A DNA stretch of 64,000 nt from NCBI GenBank assembly GCA_002298145.1, contig DBMP01000005.1, forward strand, positions 866 through 64,865, given 5' to 3'. Below the pieces are notes generated by a model. That model was not told the DNA's origin. It made no database searches and saw only the letters and a list, made by a program, of their open reading frames with translations. This document shows positions 9,291 through 18,349 of this stretch, piece by piece. How positions within the stretch are numbered: the stretch's first letter is position 1; the number at the start of each line of letters is the position of its first letter. This DNA comes from Spartobacteria bacterium UBA695. GTDB taxonomy: Bacteria; Verrucomicrobiota; Verrucomicrobiia; Chthoniobacterales; Chthoniobacteraceae. The position numbers and the translations under genes were made by a program.

Positions 9291-9767
9291 TTATTGATGG
9301 CGGGAGACGGCGACTTTGCCCGTGCGGGTGAGGTCGCTGATCCCGAAGGGTTCCATGAGGAAGAGGAATTTCTCGATTTTGCTTTCGTTGCCGGTGACTT
9401 CGATGGCGACGTTGAGGTGCTGCACGTCGATGATCTTGGCGCGGAAAATGTCGCAAATTTGCATGACCTCGGCGCGGGTCTGCGGGTTGACGTTGACGCG
9501 CAGGAGTACCAGCTCGCGGTCGACGTAGTCGCCGTCGCGGAAGTCTTCGATCTCGATGACGTCGATGAGTTTGTTGAGCTGTTTGGTGACTTGTTCCAGG
9601 ACGGCATCGTCGCCCATGACGACGATGGTCATACGCGACCGGCTCGGGTCGCGGGTCGGGCCGACATTGAGGGTGTCGATGTTGAACCCACGGCCACTGA
9701 ACATTCCGGCGATGCGCGTAAGGACGCCAAATTTATTTTCTACCAATACCGAGAGTGTGTGACGCAT
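9291..9767 (-). CDS. ilvH: acetolactate synthase small (regulatory) subunit
   Basis: This 158-residue protein is the regulatory subunit that confers valine feedback on acetolactate synthase. It starts MRHTLSVLVENKFGVLTRI, the typical ACT-domain opening, and includes GRGFNIDTLNVGPT, the effector-binding loop region. A second ACT-like half follows. An in-frame TTG at 9812 would add 15 residues, but these do not match the family and have no ribosome-binding site, so I use the ATG at 9767. The catalytic subunit gene is not upstream of it here, which is unusual since ilvB often precedes ilvH. Confidence 0.95.
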   Translation of the reverse strand: MRHTLSVLVENKFGVLTRIAGMFSGRGFNIDTLNVGPTRDPSRSRMTIVVMGDDAVLEQVTKQLNKLIDVIEIEDFRDGDYVDRELVLLRVNVNPQTRAEVMQICDIFRAKIIDVQHLNVAIEVTGNESKIEKFLFLMEPFGISDLTRTGKVAVSRHQ

Positions 9768-9949
9768 GTGGAGAGAATCGCCAGTTTCTTCTACGAAGGG
9801 CACTTTCGTCAAATTTAAAAGTAGGAGGGCTGTTTGGAGATTAACCGAGAATTAACGATTTCGGGGGCTTATCTCAATCAAGGCTTAACAATTCAGGCGT
9901 CTATTGATGTGTAGGAACGAAACATTCCTCGTTAAGCCAAACATCACCA

Positions 9950-10378
9950 ATGGTTATGAAACGTACAATACTCACGCTCGCCCTTGTGGCCGCAACCTCG
10001 GCAATTACTGCCCTCGCGCAGGACGCCACACCAACGCCGTCGGCAACACCCGCCGAGGGCCCGCGCCATCATCGCGAAGGCTGGAAAAATCACGAGGGGC
10101 CCGGCGGCCCTGGCGGTCCGCTGAGGGAGGCTTGGGAATCCCTGACGCCCGCCGAACGCGAGCAGCTGAAAGCCGCGCATCAGAAGGCTAAGGACGACCC
10201 CGCCGTAGTGGAAGCCCGCAACAAAGCCGACGCCGCTCGCAAGGCGTTACAGGAGGCTGAAAAGGCGGCGCTCTTGAAGGCCGATCCGTCCATCGGGCCG
10301 GTGCTCGATAAGCTGGAAGCGGCCCGTAAGGCTCACCGGCCGCCGGAAGGCGCCCCGGTTCCTCCCCCGGCCCCTTAA
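9950..10378 (+). CDS. small exported protein, helical, function unknown
   Basis: A 142-residue protein with a clear signal peptide (MKRTILTLALVAATSAITALAQ, cleavage after AQA-like AQ near residue 24). The mature part has a Pro/Gly/His-rich linker, then a charged helix (LTPAEREQLKAAHQKAKDD onward) rich in A, K and E, and a proline-rich tail. The LTPAEREQL phrase recalls periplasmic CpxP/Spy-like helical proteins, but the match is weak. ATG codons at 9950 and 9956 are both possible. It is divergent from ilvHC. Confidence 0.7.
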   Translation: MVMKRTILTLALVAATSAITALAQDATPTPSATPAEGPRHHREGWKNHEGPGGPGGPLREAWESLTPAEREQLKAAHQKAKDDPAVVEARNKADAARKALQEAEKAALLKADPSIGPVLDKLEAARKAHRPPEGAPVPPPAP

Positions 10379-10537
10379 ACAGGAAAAGTAGATTTGAGGG
10401 TAACTGCGCGGGAATCAAGGGGGACTTGGACACCCGCGCAACTCCACTCACGCCTGGGTCCTCCAGGTGTGGGTGTTACCCGATCCCCCAGCAAGTCGGA
10501 GCTAGGACCCCCGATTCGCTGTGGGGGTTGGGTAAAC

Positions 10538-10583
10538 GCCGGAAGTGCATGAAGAAGCGCCTGCACTTCCGGCTATTTTTTTT
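10538..10583 (+). terminator. intrinsic terminator
   Basis: GCCGGAAGTGCA pairs with TGCACTTCCGGC across a 12-base loop and is followed by a run of eight T. It lies 160 bases after the exported protein gene. The sequence between contains a second, weaker hairpin (around 10457-10490) and no gene. Confidence 0.8.
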
Positions 10584-10643
10584 GGAAACGGGCCCGCGAG
10601 GCTTAACCCCCGGCACCGACTGGGCTCACGGGCTCATCACGGG

Positions 10644-10768
10644 GCTCGTTACGAATCTCCAGATTCGTAACGCAGGTTGTCCAGGAATCTCCAGATTCCC
10701 CCCCCCACGGCTGCGAAACGGAGTTTCGCCACACACTGGCGTTCCCAATCTGGAGATTGGGAACGAGG
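10644..10768. repeat. family A composite element, four hairpins
   Basis: Four hairpins in a row: CGTTACGAATCT with its return arm (10647-10672), GGAATCTCCAGATTCC (10684-10699), GCGAAACGGAGTTTCGC (10713-10729), and CGTTCCCAATCT with its return arm (10740-10765), ending AACGAGG. Compared with the copies at 44110 and 59685 the order of the outer hairpins is reversed, so this copy is in the opposite orientation. No gene lies between 10379 and 10819. Confidence 0.85.
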
Positions 10769-10819
10769 CCAAAGACCAAGTTCTAGGTGCTCAGTATTAA
10801 GGGGATTTGGTACTAGAAC

Positions 10820-13399
10820 CTATACCGCGACGATGTTCACGAGTTTGCCGGGGACGACGATGATCTTTTTGACGGTCTTGCCCGCGGTGAATTCCTGGAC
10901 TTTGGCGTTGGCGAGCGCGGCGGCTTCGAGGGCGGCTTTGTCGGCGTCCTTGGAGACGGTGAGGCGATCGCGCACCTTGCCATTGACCTGGATGGGGATT
11001 TCCACCTCGTCCTCGACCAAGAGCGCGGGGTCGAACTGCGGCCACGGCTGATCGACGACCAGGCCCTCGAACCCGGCAAAACCGGCCCCGGCGAGGCGCG
11101 CCCAGAGCTCTTCGGTGAGGTGCGGGGCGAAGGGGTTGAGGAGGATTAGCAGGGTGCGGATGGCGGCTACGGGCCGGGGGGTGACGCCGGTAAAGGTGTT
11201 CACGTAGACCATCATTTGTGCGATGGCGGTGTTGAAGCTGAGGGCTTCGATGTCTTCGCCGACTTTCTTAATGGTAGCGTGGATGACGCGCTGCTGGGCG
11301 CGGTCGAGCGCGGCTTCGGCGGAGAGCGGCCCCAGCTCCCATTCGCTGGCCTGGTTCTCCTGCATGACCAAGCGCCAGACGCGGGCGAGGAAGCGCGAGA
11401 CGCCTTCCACGCCGGTCATGCTCCACGGCTTGCTGGCTTCCAGCGGGCCCATGAACATTTCGTAAAGGCGCAGGGCGTCGGCACCGTAATCCAGGATCAC
11501 ATCGTCCGGGTTGACGACGTTGCCGCGGCTCTTGGACATTTTCTGCCCGTCCTCGCCCATGATGAGGCCTTGGTTGACCAGGCGCTGGAAGGGCTCGGGG
11601 GTGGAGACGTAGCCCAAGTCAAAGAGGACTTTGTGCCAGAACCGGGCGTAGAGGAGGTGAAGCACGGCGTGCTCGGTGCCGCCGACGTAGAGATCGACGC
11701 CGCCGGGCTTGGAGGTCGGTTTGCCGCCGCCCATCCAGTAACGCTCAGCTTCTTCGCTGACGAAGCGGCTGGCGTTGGAGGGGTCGCAGTAGCGCAGGTA
11801 GTACCAGCAGGACCCGGCCCATTGGGGCATGGTGTTGAGCTCGCGCGTGGCGGTTTCGCTGTAGCGAACCCACTCGGTGGCCTTGGAGAGGGGCGGCTCG
11901 GGGGTGCCGGTCGGCTTGAAGTCGGCCAGTTCGGGCTGGGTGAGCGGGAGTTCGCTCTCGGAAATGGCGCGGTGCTGGCCGTTTTCCCAAACGATCGGGA
12001 AGGGCTCGCCCCAGTAACGCTGGCGGGAGAAGAGCCAGTCGCGCAGTTTGAAATTGATGGTGAGCTTGCCCAGGCCGCGCTCTTCGAGCCACGCGCCCAT
12101 TTTCGCTTTTGCTTCGGCGGTTGGGAGGCCGTTGAGGAAGCCGGAGTTAACTGCGGTGCCATGCTCGCAGAAGCCGAGCGATTCCTCGGGCGTTTTGCCG
12201 GGGGCCTGGACGACGGGCTTGATGGGCAGGCCGAATTTCTGCGCGAACTCGTAGTCGCGCTCATCGTGGGCGGGCACGGCCATGATCGCGCCGGTGCCGT
12301 AGCCCTGGAGCACGTAGTCGGCAATCCAGATGGGGATTTTCTCGCCGTTGACGGGATTGATGGCGTAGGCCCCGGTGAAGACGCCCGATTTTTCCTTGGA
12401 AAGCTCGGTGCGCTCCAAGTCGCTCTTGCGGGCGGTCTTGGCGCGGTATTCGCGCACGGCGGGCCATTGTTCCTCGGTGGTGATGCGGTCGACGAGGTGA
12501 TGCTCGGGGGCCACGACCATGTAGGTCGCGCCAAAAAGGGTGTCGGGCCGGGTGGTGAAGACGGTGACGGTCTCCGCGCCGCCTTCGAGCTGGAATTTCA
12601 CTTCCGCCCCCTCGCTGCGGCCGATCCAGTTTTCCTGGAGAAGCTTGATGGACTGCGGCCAGTCGAGCCCTTCGAGTTCGTCGATGAGGCGCTGGGCAAA
12701 GGCGGTGATGCGGAGCATCCATTGGCGCATCGGTCGGCGCTCGACGGGGAAGCCGCCGACCTCGCTCTTGCCGTCGATGACTTCCTCATTGGCCAGCACG
12801 GTTCCCAGCTCGGGGCACCAGTTCACCGGGGCCTCGGAGACGTAGGCCAGGCGCACGCGGTCGGGGTCGGAGCCCGTGTAGGTGGAGATCGGCTCGGCCT
12901 TGTTCGTAGCGGGGTTGAACCAGGCGTTGTAGAGCTTGAGGAAAATCCACTGGGTCCAGCGGTAATACTCGGGGTTACTGGTGGCGATTTCGCGCGACCA
13001 GTCGTAGCCGAAACCGATTTTTTTCAGCTGCGCCTTGAACCGGGCAACGTTCTGGGCCGTGGTCACGGCGGGGTGCTGGCCGGTCTTGATGGCGTACTGC
13101 TCGGCGGGCAGGCCGAAGGAGTCCCACCCCATCGGGTGCAGGACGTTGAAGCCGTTCATGCGCTTGTAGCGGCCGATGATGTCGGTGGCGGTGTAGCCCT
13201 CCGGGTGGCCGACGTGCAGGCCCGCGCCGCTCGGGTAGGGGAACATGTCGAGGACGAAGAACTTGGGCCGCGAGGGGTCAAAGCCGGGTTCGCCGGGATT
13301 GGCCACGCGGAAGGTCTGGTGCTCGTCCCAGTAAGCCTGCCAAAGGGGCTCGAAGAGGTCGAAAGGATACGGTTTGCGCCGGTCGCTGCTGCTGCTCAT
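10820..13399 (-). CDS. leuS: leucyl-tRNA synthetase
   Basis: This 859-residue class I synthetase charges tRNA-Leu. The HIGH signature is HVGH at residues 62-65 within PYPSGAGLHVGH, and the KMSKS loop is KMSKSRGNVVNPDDV near residue 620. The editing domain carries TTRPDTLFGATYMVVAPEH. The C-terminal domain ends with PVQVNGKVRD-like IQVNGKVRDRLTV. The ATG at 13399 gives the expected N-terminus (YPFDLFEPLWQAYWDEH); an upstream in-frame start adds 16 unrelated residues. It is 66 bases downstream of an EamA permease gene on the same strand. Confidence 0.98.
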   Translation of the reverse strand: MSSSSDRRKPYPFDLFEPLWQAYWDEHQTFRVANPGEPGFDPSRPKFFVLDMFPYPSGAGLHVGHPEGYTATDIIGRYKRMNGFNVLHPMGWDSFGLPAEQYAIKTGQHPAVTTAQNVARFKAQLKKIGFGYDWSREIATSNPEYYRWTQWIFLKLYNAWFNPATNKAEPISTYTGSDPDRVRLAYVSEAPVNWCPELGTVLANEEVIDGKSEVGGFPVERRPMRQWMLRITAFAQRLIDELEGLDWPQSIKLLQENWIGRSEGAEVKFQLEGGAETVTVFTTRPDTLFGATYMVVAPEHHLVDRITTEEQWPAVREYRAKTARKSDLERTELSKEKSGVFTGAYAINPVNGEKIPIWIADYVLQGYGTGAIMAVPAHDERDYEFAQKFGLPIKPVVQAPGKTPEESLGFCEHGTAVNSGFLNGLPTAEAKAKMGAWLEERGLGKLTINFKLRDWLFSRQRYWGEPFPIVWENGQHRAISESELPLTQPELADFKPTGTPEPPLSKATEWVRYSETATRELNTMPQWAGSCWYYLRYCDPSNASRFVSEEAERYWMGGGKPTSKPGGVDLYVGGTEHAVLHLLYARFWHKVLFDLGYVSTPEPFQRLVNQGLIMGEDGQKMSKSRGNVVNPDDVILDYGADALRLYEMFMGPLEASKPWSMTGVEGVSRFLARVWRLVMQENQASEWELGPLSAEAALDRAQQRVIHATIKKVGEDIEALSFNTAIAQMMVYVNTFTGVTPRPVAAIRTLLILLNPFAPHLTEELWARLAGAGFAGFEGLVVDQPWPQFDPALLVEDEVEIPIQVNGKVRDRLTVSKDADKAALEAAALANAKVQEFTAGKTVKKIIVVPGKLVNIVAV

Positions 13400-13465
13400 A
13401 GAAAAGGAGCCCCACCATGAAAGAGTCGGGGCCAGAGGAAAAGGCAAAAATGCGGAGGGGAAAAC

Positions 13466-14350
13466 CTAGACCCGCTCGGGAAGCACGTGCCGTTCGGAAA
13501 GAAGGATGCCCACACCGAGGGCCATCAGGGCGGCGGCGGCCAGGAGGTGGGGGGTGACGGGTTCGCCCAGCACAGCCACCGACGCGGCGGCTCCGACAAA
13601 CGGGGCGGTGGCAAAGTAGGCGGCGGTGCGCCCGGCCCCGAGCCGCTGGATGGACATGACAAAGACCAGCAGCGCAATGCCGTTGCTGCACGCGCCGACC
13701 AGCAGGGCCGCACCGGTCAGGCTCCAGCCGATGCTCGAACCGACCCGACCCACGCCGAGCGGGAAAAGAAGCAAGGCCGCGAAGAGTCCTTTGAAAATAG
13801 CGAACTGCGCGGGCTCAACGCCTTTCAGCTGAGCGGTACAGTTGTTGTCGATGGCCCAGCAGAGGCAGGCCCCCGCGACGGCGAACCCGGCCAAAACGCG
13901 CCCCTGCCCGCCCCCCTCATGCAAGGAAACGACGATGCTCCCGAGGGTCACAAGCGCCAGGCCCACGAGGAAACGCACGCCGACTTTCTCCCGGAAAAAG
14001 AGCCAGGCGATGAGCGTGGTAAAGGGGGCCTCCAGGTTAAGGAGCAGCGCGGCGGCGGAACCCGGGGCGTGGGAGATGCCCCAAACGAGCAGCACGGGAG
14101 CCATGGCTCCGCCGATGAGGGTCGATCCGGCAAAGGGGAGCCGGTTTTCGCGGGTGACGAGCGGGCCGATGCGCCAGCGCACCCGCATGACCGCCGCCAC
14201 CCCGAGCCCGGAGCCGAGGCTGATCAGCGCGCCGAGCCAGATGGGATCGACCGCGCCAAAGAACAGCTTGATGAGCGGCGTTCCCGCCCCAAAGAGAAGG
14301 GCGGCAAGCAGCGCGAGCAAAGCGCCCTGGCGGTGACGGGTCTGCGGCAT
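13466..14350 (-). CDS. EamA/DMT-family permease
   Basis: A 294-residue inner-membrane protein with ten hydrophobic segments in two five-helix halves, as in drug/metabolite exporters of the EamA family. The ends of the repeats show the usual patterns: GAPFTTLIAWLFFREKVGVR-like LEAPFTTLIAWLFFREK in the first half and FATAPFVGAAASVAVLGEPV in the second. The substrate cannot be told from sequence. It lies upstream of leuS but probably has its own function. It is divergent from the exported protein at 14534. Confidence 0.9.
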   Translation of the reverse strand: MPQTRHRQGALLALLAALLFGAGTPLIKLFFGAVDPIWLGALISLGSGLGVAAVMRVRWRIGPLVTRENRLPFAGSTLIGGAMAPVLLVWGISHAPGSAAALLLNLEAPFTTLIAWLFFREKVGVRFLVGLALVTLGSIVVSLHEGGGQGRVLAGFAVAGACLCWAIDNNCTAQLKGVEPAQFAIFKGLFAALLLFPLGVGRVGSSIGWSLTGAALLVGACSNGIALLVFVMSIQRLGAGRTAAYFATAPFVGAAASVAVLGEPVTPHLLAAAALMALGVGILLSERHVLPERV

Positions 14351-14533
14351 GGAGGCTCGAAGCTAAAGGTCGGGGGCGCAATTGCCAACTCTTTCGCCAA
14401 AACGAGCATTGGCAAACCGCGGCCCATTCCCCATATTCGGTTCTGCGATGACTTTCCCGGCTCCGGCTTTGCGCTTTTGCACTTTCCGTCTGGCCACGAT
14501 GGAGGTTCCCCCCCGGCCCACCGCTTTAAAGAC

Positions 14534-15784
14534 ATGAAAGCCTTTCCCCTCTGCCTGGCGGTTCTCTTTTGCGGGCTCTCCGCGCTGGCGGCGGGCGAGG
14601 TCTCCACCTCCGGCACCGGCTCCGGCGAAGGGGCTTGTTTCCACTCCTACAACCGGAAATGGGAGCTGTGGGCTAGCTGGACCACTGAGCACCGCAGCTC
14701 CTCGGACTGCCATCTCGTCCACACCCCCTCGGGCAAGTCCTACCCGCTGATGATCTTTGGCAAACCCCAAGATATGGACGCGCTTTGGAGCCCGGACGAG
14801 CGCTATGTCGCGATTTTCGACGGGACGGAGACCCAGGTTTTCTCGCTGGAAAACGATAAACCCACGGCGCTCGGCAGCCCGTACCGGCACGGGCTGGAGG
14901 GCGGGGAGCCGTTCGAGGTTTCGCTGCTCAAGGAGAAGGAGAAGCCGCGCTTTGACCCCAAGGACGAGGGGACGCTCTGCACGGTGCGCCCCCGGCAGTG
15001 GGCGGGCGCGCAGGACCTGGTATTCGCCTGTGATTTAAAGGGCAAACTGCGTGCGACGAGCAGCCAGCCCACGCAAACCCTGCACGTGCTGGCGGCGGTG
15101 ACGATCCGCGTGGGGCAGCCGGGCAAGGAGCGCATCGTGAGCGGGAAATACGAGGCCTACGACATCGGCGAACCAACGGCCTTCGGGCCGCCACTCGCGC
15201 CCATTCCCATGGCCCGCCCGGATCAGGCACCCGAGGGGCTCCAACCGGACCAGGAACCGGAGGCGCGCGGCTTGCAGCTCGTCCACTATGGCGACGGGCA
15301 GGGCCGCCACGAAATCTGGTTGAAAGACTACGCGGCGAAGCAAATGACGCGGCTCTATGAGTACGACCGAAGCGCGATGGCTTCCCTCTCCGGAGATGGC
15401 AACACGGTGGTGATCACCGACCGCTTTGCCAGCAATGCGTCGAAGATTGCCCTGCTGCTGAAGGATCAGCAGGGGCGCTGGCACCAGGTGAACACGGACG
15501 GGGTCGCGCAGGCGGGGCTGGAGCTCATGCGGCAGGTTTTCTCGCTTAAGAAGACGCCGAATATCGACCATCTCTACTGCAACGTGCCCGAGCCGCCGGA
15601 GGACGGCTCCCAGGTAATCGACGTGGTGATCTGGGGCTACGAAAGCGGCGTCCAGAATCTGGACCACTGGTTCTTCAGCTACGATCTGGCGGCGGGGAAG
15701 GCGTTCGTTGCCGACGAGGCAGCCACCCGCAAGGCTGGCCTGCCACTGCACCCGATGAGCCGCGCCGAGGCCCGGGAGAAATAG
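14534..15784 (+). CDS. exported protein of unknown function, beta-propeller-like
   Basis: A 416-residue protein with a signal peptide (MKAFPLCLAVLFCGLSALAA). The mature part contains repeated patterns like ALWSPDERYVAIFDG and MASLSGDGNTVVITDRF, which resemble TolB/WD40-type propeller blades where SPDG-like turns precede a strand. A long open frame runs upstream antisense to the permease, but the real start is the ATG at 14534 with the leader peptide. I do not recognise a family, and no partner gene lies nearby. Confidence 0.75.
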   Translation: MKAFPLCLAVLFCGLSALAAGEVSTSGTGSGEGACFHSYNRKWELWASWTTEHRSSSDCHLVHTPSGKSYPLMIFGKPQDMDALWSPDERYVAIFDGTETQVFSLENDKPTALGSPYRHGLEGGEPFEVSLLKEKEKPRFDPKDEGTLCTVRPRQWAGAQDLVFACDLKGKLRATSSQPTQTLHVLAAVTIRVGQPGKERIVSGKYEAYDIGEPTAFGPPLAPIPMARPDQAPEGLQPDQEPEARGLQLVHYGDGQGRHEIWLKDYAAKQMTRLYEYDRSAMASLSGDGNTVVITDRFASNASKIALLLKDQQGRWHQVNTDGVAQAGLELMRQVFSLKKTPNIDHLYCNVPEPPEDGSQVIDVVIWGYESGVQNLDHWFFSYDLAAGKAFVADEAATRKAGLPLHPMSRAEAREK

Positions 15785-15819
15785 AAAAACGGCGGTCGCA
15801 GCGGTCGAGGAGAGAATTA

Positions 15820-15912
15820 CTTTTTGAAATACTTCAGCAGACTACTGACCTTTTGTGGAATCAAATCGTTGAGCGTTACACCAAGCACTCTTGCAATAAG
15901 GAGCAGTTTGCG
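15820..15912 (-). pseudogene. C-terminal remnant of an XRE-type regulator
   Basis: The minus-strand reading LLLIARVLGVTLNDLIP, followed by KVSSLLKYFKK and a stop, looks like the last helix and tail of a Cro/C1-type regulator. The frame upstream runs straight into a family A repeat (15914-16001) and carries no helix-turn-helix. I infer that the gene was cut by the repeat or by a rearrangement that brought the repeat in. Confidence 0.45.
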
Positions 15913-15913
15913 T

Positions 15914-16001
15914 CCTCGTTCCCAATCTCCAGATTGGGAACGTCTGTGGAGGCGAATTTCTGATTCGCAGCGGTGGGGGAATCTGTAGATTCGCAACGAG
16001 G
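15914..16001. repeat. family A composite element, short version
   Basis: It starts CCTCGTT and ends AACGAGG. Inside are the CGTTCCCAATCT hairpin (15917-15942), GCGAATTTCTGATTCGC (15952-15968) and a GAATCTGTAGATTC hairpin near 15979-15992. The last outer hairpin seen in other copies is collapsed. Confidence 0.85.
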
Positions 16002-16054
16002 AAAAACGAGGGAAAAGTGAACTCCACAAAAAAATTTTAAGAGAATTGCATTTT

Positions 16055-16070
16055 GTGCCACTAGTGGCAC
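16055..16070. promoter_or_regulatory. 16-bp perfect palindrome, candidate operator
   Basis: GTGCCACTAGTGGCAC is self-complementary over 16 bases. It lies between the XRE remnant and the RNA-like element at 16105. Its CACTA/TAGTG core is shared with the palindrome upstream of the intact XRE gene at 2779. No promoter can be assigned with confidence. Confidence 0.4.
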
Positions 16071-16104
16071 CCGTTTCGTTTTTTTATCTAGTAATATCCA
16101 CGTT

Positions 16105-16176
16105 GCCCTGGGAAGCCCCGCGCCAAAACGCGGCCGGACGCGGAGAATCACCCGTTGATTCTCCGCGTCTTTTTTC
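16105..16176 (+). ncRNA. RNA-like element R1 ending in an intrinsic terminator
   Basis: After GGAAGCCC there is a hairpin CCGCG-CCAAAA-CGCGG, then a strong terminator (GACGCGGAGAATCA pairing with its complement) and TTTTTT. A related sequence with the same order is at 44311-44376. Only the 3' boundary is clear; a 5' end and promoter are not identified. It could be a small RNA or a repeated terminator module. Confidence 0.45.
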
Positions 16177-16190
16177 CCCTCACCGGGCAC

Positions 16191-16229
16191 AAAAAAACGG
16201 CAGCCAGTTTCCCGGCTGCCGTTGAATTT
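16191..16229 (-). terminator. intrinsic terminator of transketolase
   Basis: ACGGCAGCC pairs with GGCTGCCGT around AGTTTCCC, with a T-run on the minus-strand 3' side (A-run at 16191-16197). It lies 20 bases beyond the tkt stop codon. Confidence 0.85.
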
Positions 16230-16248
16230 TTTTACCGTGGGCGGGCTG

Positions 16249-18231
16249 CTATTTGAGCGCCTTGACGGTGGCGACGACGTTCGCGGCGGTCATGCCCAGG
16301 ATTTCCATGACCTGGTTGCCCGGGGCGCTGATGCCGAAGCGGTCGATGCCGATCACGGTGCCGTCGAGCCCAACGTATTTGTACCAAAGGCCGGTGACGC
16401 CCGCTTCGATGGCCACGCGGCGGCGGCTCGAAGACGGTAACACGGATTCTTTGTACTCGGCGCTCTGGCGGTCGAACCGGAACATGCTCGGCACGGAGAC
16501 GACGCGCACGCCCGCGCCCAGCTCTTTGGCGGCGGCGACGGCGTGCTGCACTTCGCTGCCCGCGGCCAGGAGGATCAGCTCCAGCGGGGCGGTTTCCCGG
16601 ACCAGCACGTAGGCTCCCTTGGCCACGCCTTCGCGGCGGGCTTCCACGGGGGCGAAGCTCAGGTTCGCCACGGCCTGGCGGGTGAGGATGAGGGCGGTGG
16701 GGCCGTCGAGGCGCTGGTAGGCGGCGGCAAAGGCTCCGGCGGTTTCCTCGGGGTCGGCGGGGCGGATGACGTCGAGGTTCGGGATGACCCGCAGGCCGCT
16801 GACGGTCTCCACGGGCTGATGGGTGGGGCCGTCCTCGCCCACGCCGATGCTGTCGTGGGTGAAGATGTAGCCGACGGGCAGCTTGGCCAGTGCGGCGACG
16901 CGGATGGAGGGCCGCAGGTAATCGGCGAAAACCAGGAACGTGGCGCCCGAGGGACGGAAGATGCCGTCGTAGGCGATGCCGTTCAGGATGCCGCCCATGG
17001 CATGCTCGCGGATGCCGTAGCGGACGTTGCGCCCGGCGTAGTCGGCCTGCGACCAGTCGCCCCCGCCCTGGATGTAGTTAAGGGTGGAGCCGTAGAGGTC
17101 GGCGGAGCCGCTGACGACGAGCGGAAGGGCCTGGGCGATGGGCTGGAGGACGTCGCTGCCTGCTTTGCGGGTGGCGATTTTGGCATCGGCCGGGAAGGCG
17201 GGGATGCGGGAGGCGAGGTCGGCGGGGATTTCCTGGGCGACGCCGCTATCGAGCAGGGCGGCTTTGTCGGGGTTGGCGGCGCGCCAAGCTTCGTAGGTGG
17301 CCTTCCAGGCTTCGTAGTCGGCCTGGCGGGCTTTTTTGACGTCGGAGAAATACGCTTTGGTGTCGCAGGAGACGTAGAAGGAATCCTCCGGCAGGCCGAG
17401 GCCTTTCTTGGCGGCTTGGGCGAACTTCGCACCGCCTTCGCCGTGGCCTTTGCTGGTGCCAGCGACTTCGGGGATGCCCTGGCCGATGACGGTCTTGGCG
17501 ATGATGATCTGGGGCTTGCCGCTCTTGGCGTTTCTGGCCCGTTCAAAGGCGGCCAGGAAGGCTTCGATATCGTGGCCGTCGACGGTCTGAACGCCCCATT
17601 GGAGGGAGCCGAAGCGCTTGGGCGTTTCGTCGTTCTGCGAGGCGTCGGCCATGGCGTCCAGGGTGACGTCGTTGGAATCGTAAATGAGGATGAGGTTATC
17701 GAGCCCGGCGTGCCCGGCAAAGGCGCACGCTTCCTGGGCGACGCCCTCCTGCATGCAGCCGTCCCCGGCCAGAACGATGACTTTCTGGTTGAAAATGGTG
17801 TGCTCGGGGGTGTTGAAGCGGGCGGCGGCCATTTTGCCGGAAACGGCGTAGCCGACGGCGTTGGCGATGCCCTGGCCGAGCGGGCCGGTGGTGGCTTCGA
17901 CGCCCGGGGTCTCGCGGAACTCGGGGTGGCCGGGGGTCTTGCTGCCCAGCACGCGGAAGTTGCTCACTTCTTCGATGGAAAGATCGTACCCGGCGATGTG
18001 GAGCCAGGAGTAAAGGAACATGGAGCCATGCCCGGCGGAGAGGATAAAGCGATCGCGGCCCAGCCACTTTGGCTCGGAGGGGTTATACCGCAGGGCCTCG
18101 CCAAAAAGGGCGGCACCAATCTCGGCGCATCCCAGCGGCAGCCCGAGGTGCCCGGAGGAACATTTGTGGACGGCGTCAATCGCCAGACCGCGCGCTTCGT
18201 TGGCGGCTTGTTTCAGACTTTCGAGTTTCAT
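16249..18231 (-). CDS. tkt: transketolase
   Basis: A 660-residue thiamine-diphosphate enzyme moving two-carbon units in the pentose phosphate pathway. The N-terminal part has KCSSGHLGLPLGCAEIG and the TPP-binding GDG at GDGCMQEG, with an N about 25-30 residues on (YDSNDVTLD). The middle domain shows TFLVFADYLRPSIRVAALA and HDSIGVGEDGPTHQPVE, both diagnostic for transketolase. I use the ATG at 18231 (MKLESLKQAANEARGLAID). It appears monocistronic, with its own terminator. Confidence 0.97.
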   Translation of the reverse strand: MKLESLKQAANEARGLAIDAVHKCSSGHLGLPLGCAEIGAALFGEALRYNPSEPKWLGRDRFILSAGHGSMFLYSWLHIAGYDLSIEEVSNFRVLGSKTPGHPEFRETPGVEATTGPLGQGIANAVGYAVSGKMAAARFNTPEHTIFNQKVIVLAGDGCMQEGVAQEACAFAGHAGLDNLILIYDSNDVTLDAMADASQNDETPKRFGSLQWGVQTVDGHDIEAFLAAFERARNAKSGKPQIIIAKTVIGQGIPEVAGTSKGHGEGGAKFAQAAKKGLGLPEDSFYVSCDTKAYFSDVKKARQADYEAWKATYEAWRAANPDKAALLDSGVAQEIPADLASRIPAFPADAKIATRKAGSDVLQPIAQALPLVVSGSADLYGSTLNYIQGGGDWSQADYAGRNVRYGIREHAMGGILNGIAYDGIFRPSGATFLVFADYLRPSIRVAALAKLPVGYIFTHDSIGVGEDGPTHQPVETVSGLRVIPNLDVIRPADPEETAGAFAAAYQRLDGPTALILTRQAVANLSFAPVEARREGVAKGAYVLVRETAPLELILLAAGSEVQHAVAAAKELGAGVRVVSVPSMFRFDRQSAEYKESVLPSSSRRRVAIEAGVTGLWYKYVGLDGTVIGIDRFGISAPGNQVMEILGMTAANVVATVKALK

Positions 18232-18349
18232 TAAGAACAATGGTTGGGTTTGAAGAAGAGGATTTTGGATCAGGCTATGAAGAGCTGGGGGGAAGTCAAC
18301 GTTTTAGCTTTTTTAAGCACCTTTACAGTAAACCTCGGCGTCCGACAGG

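Noticed and set aside
11216..13420. 734-residue plus-strand ORF
   Set aside because: Antisense shadow of leuS.
16543..18234. 563-residue plus-strand ORF
   Set aside because: Antisense shadow of transketolase.
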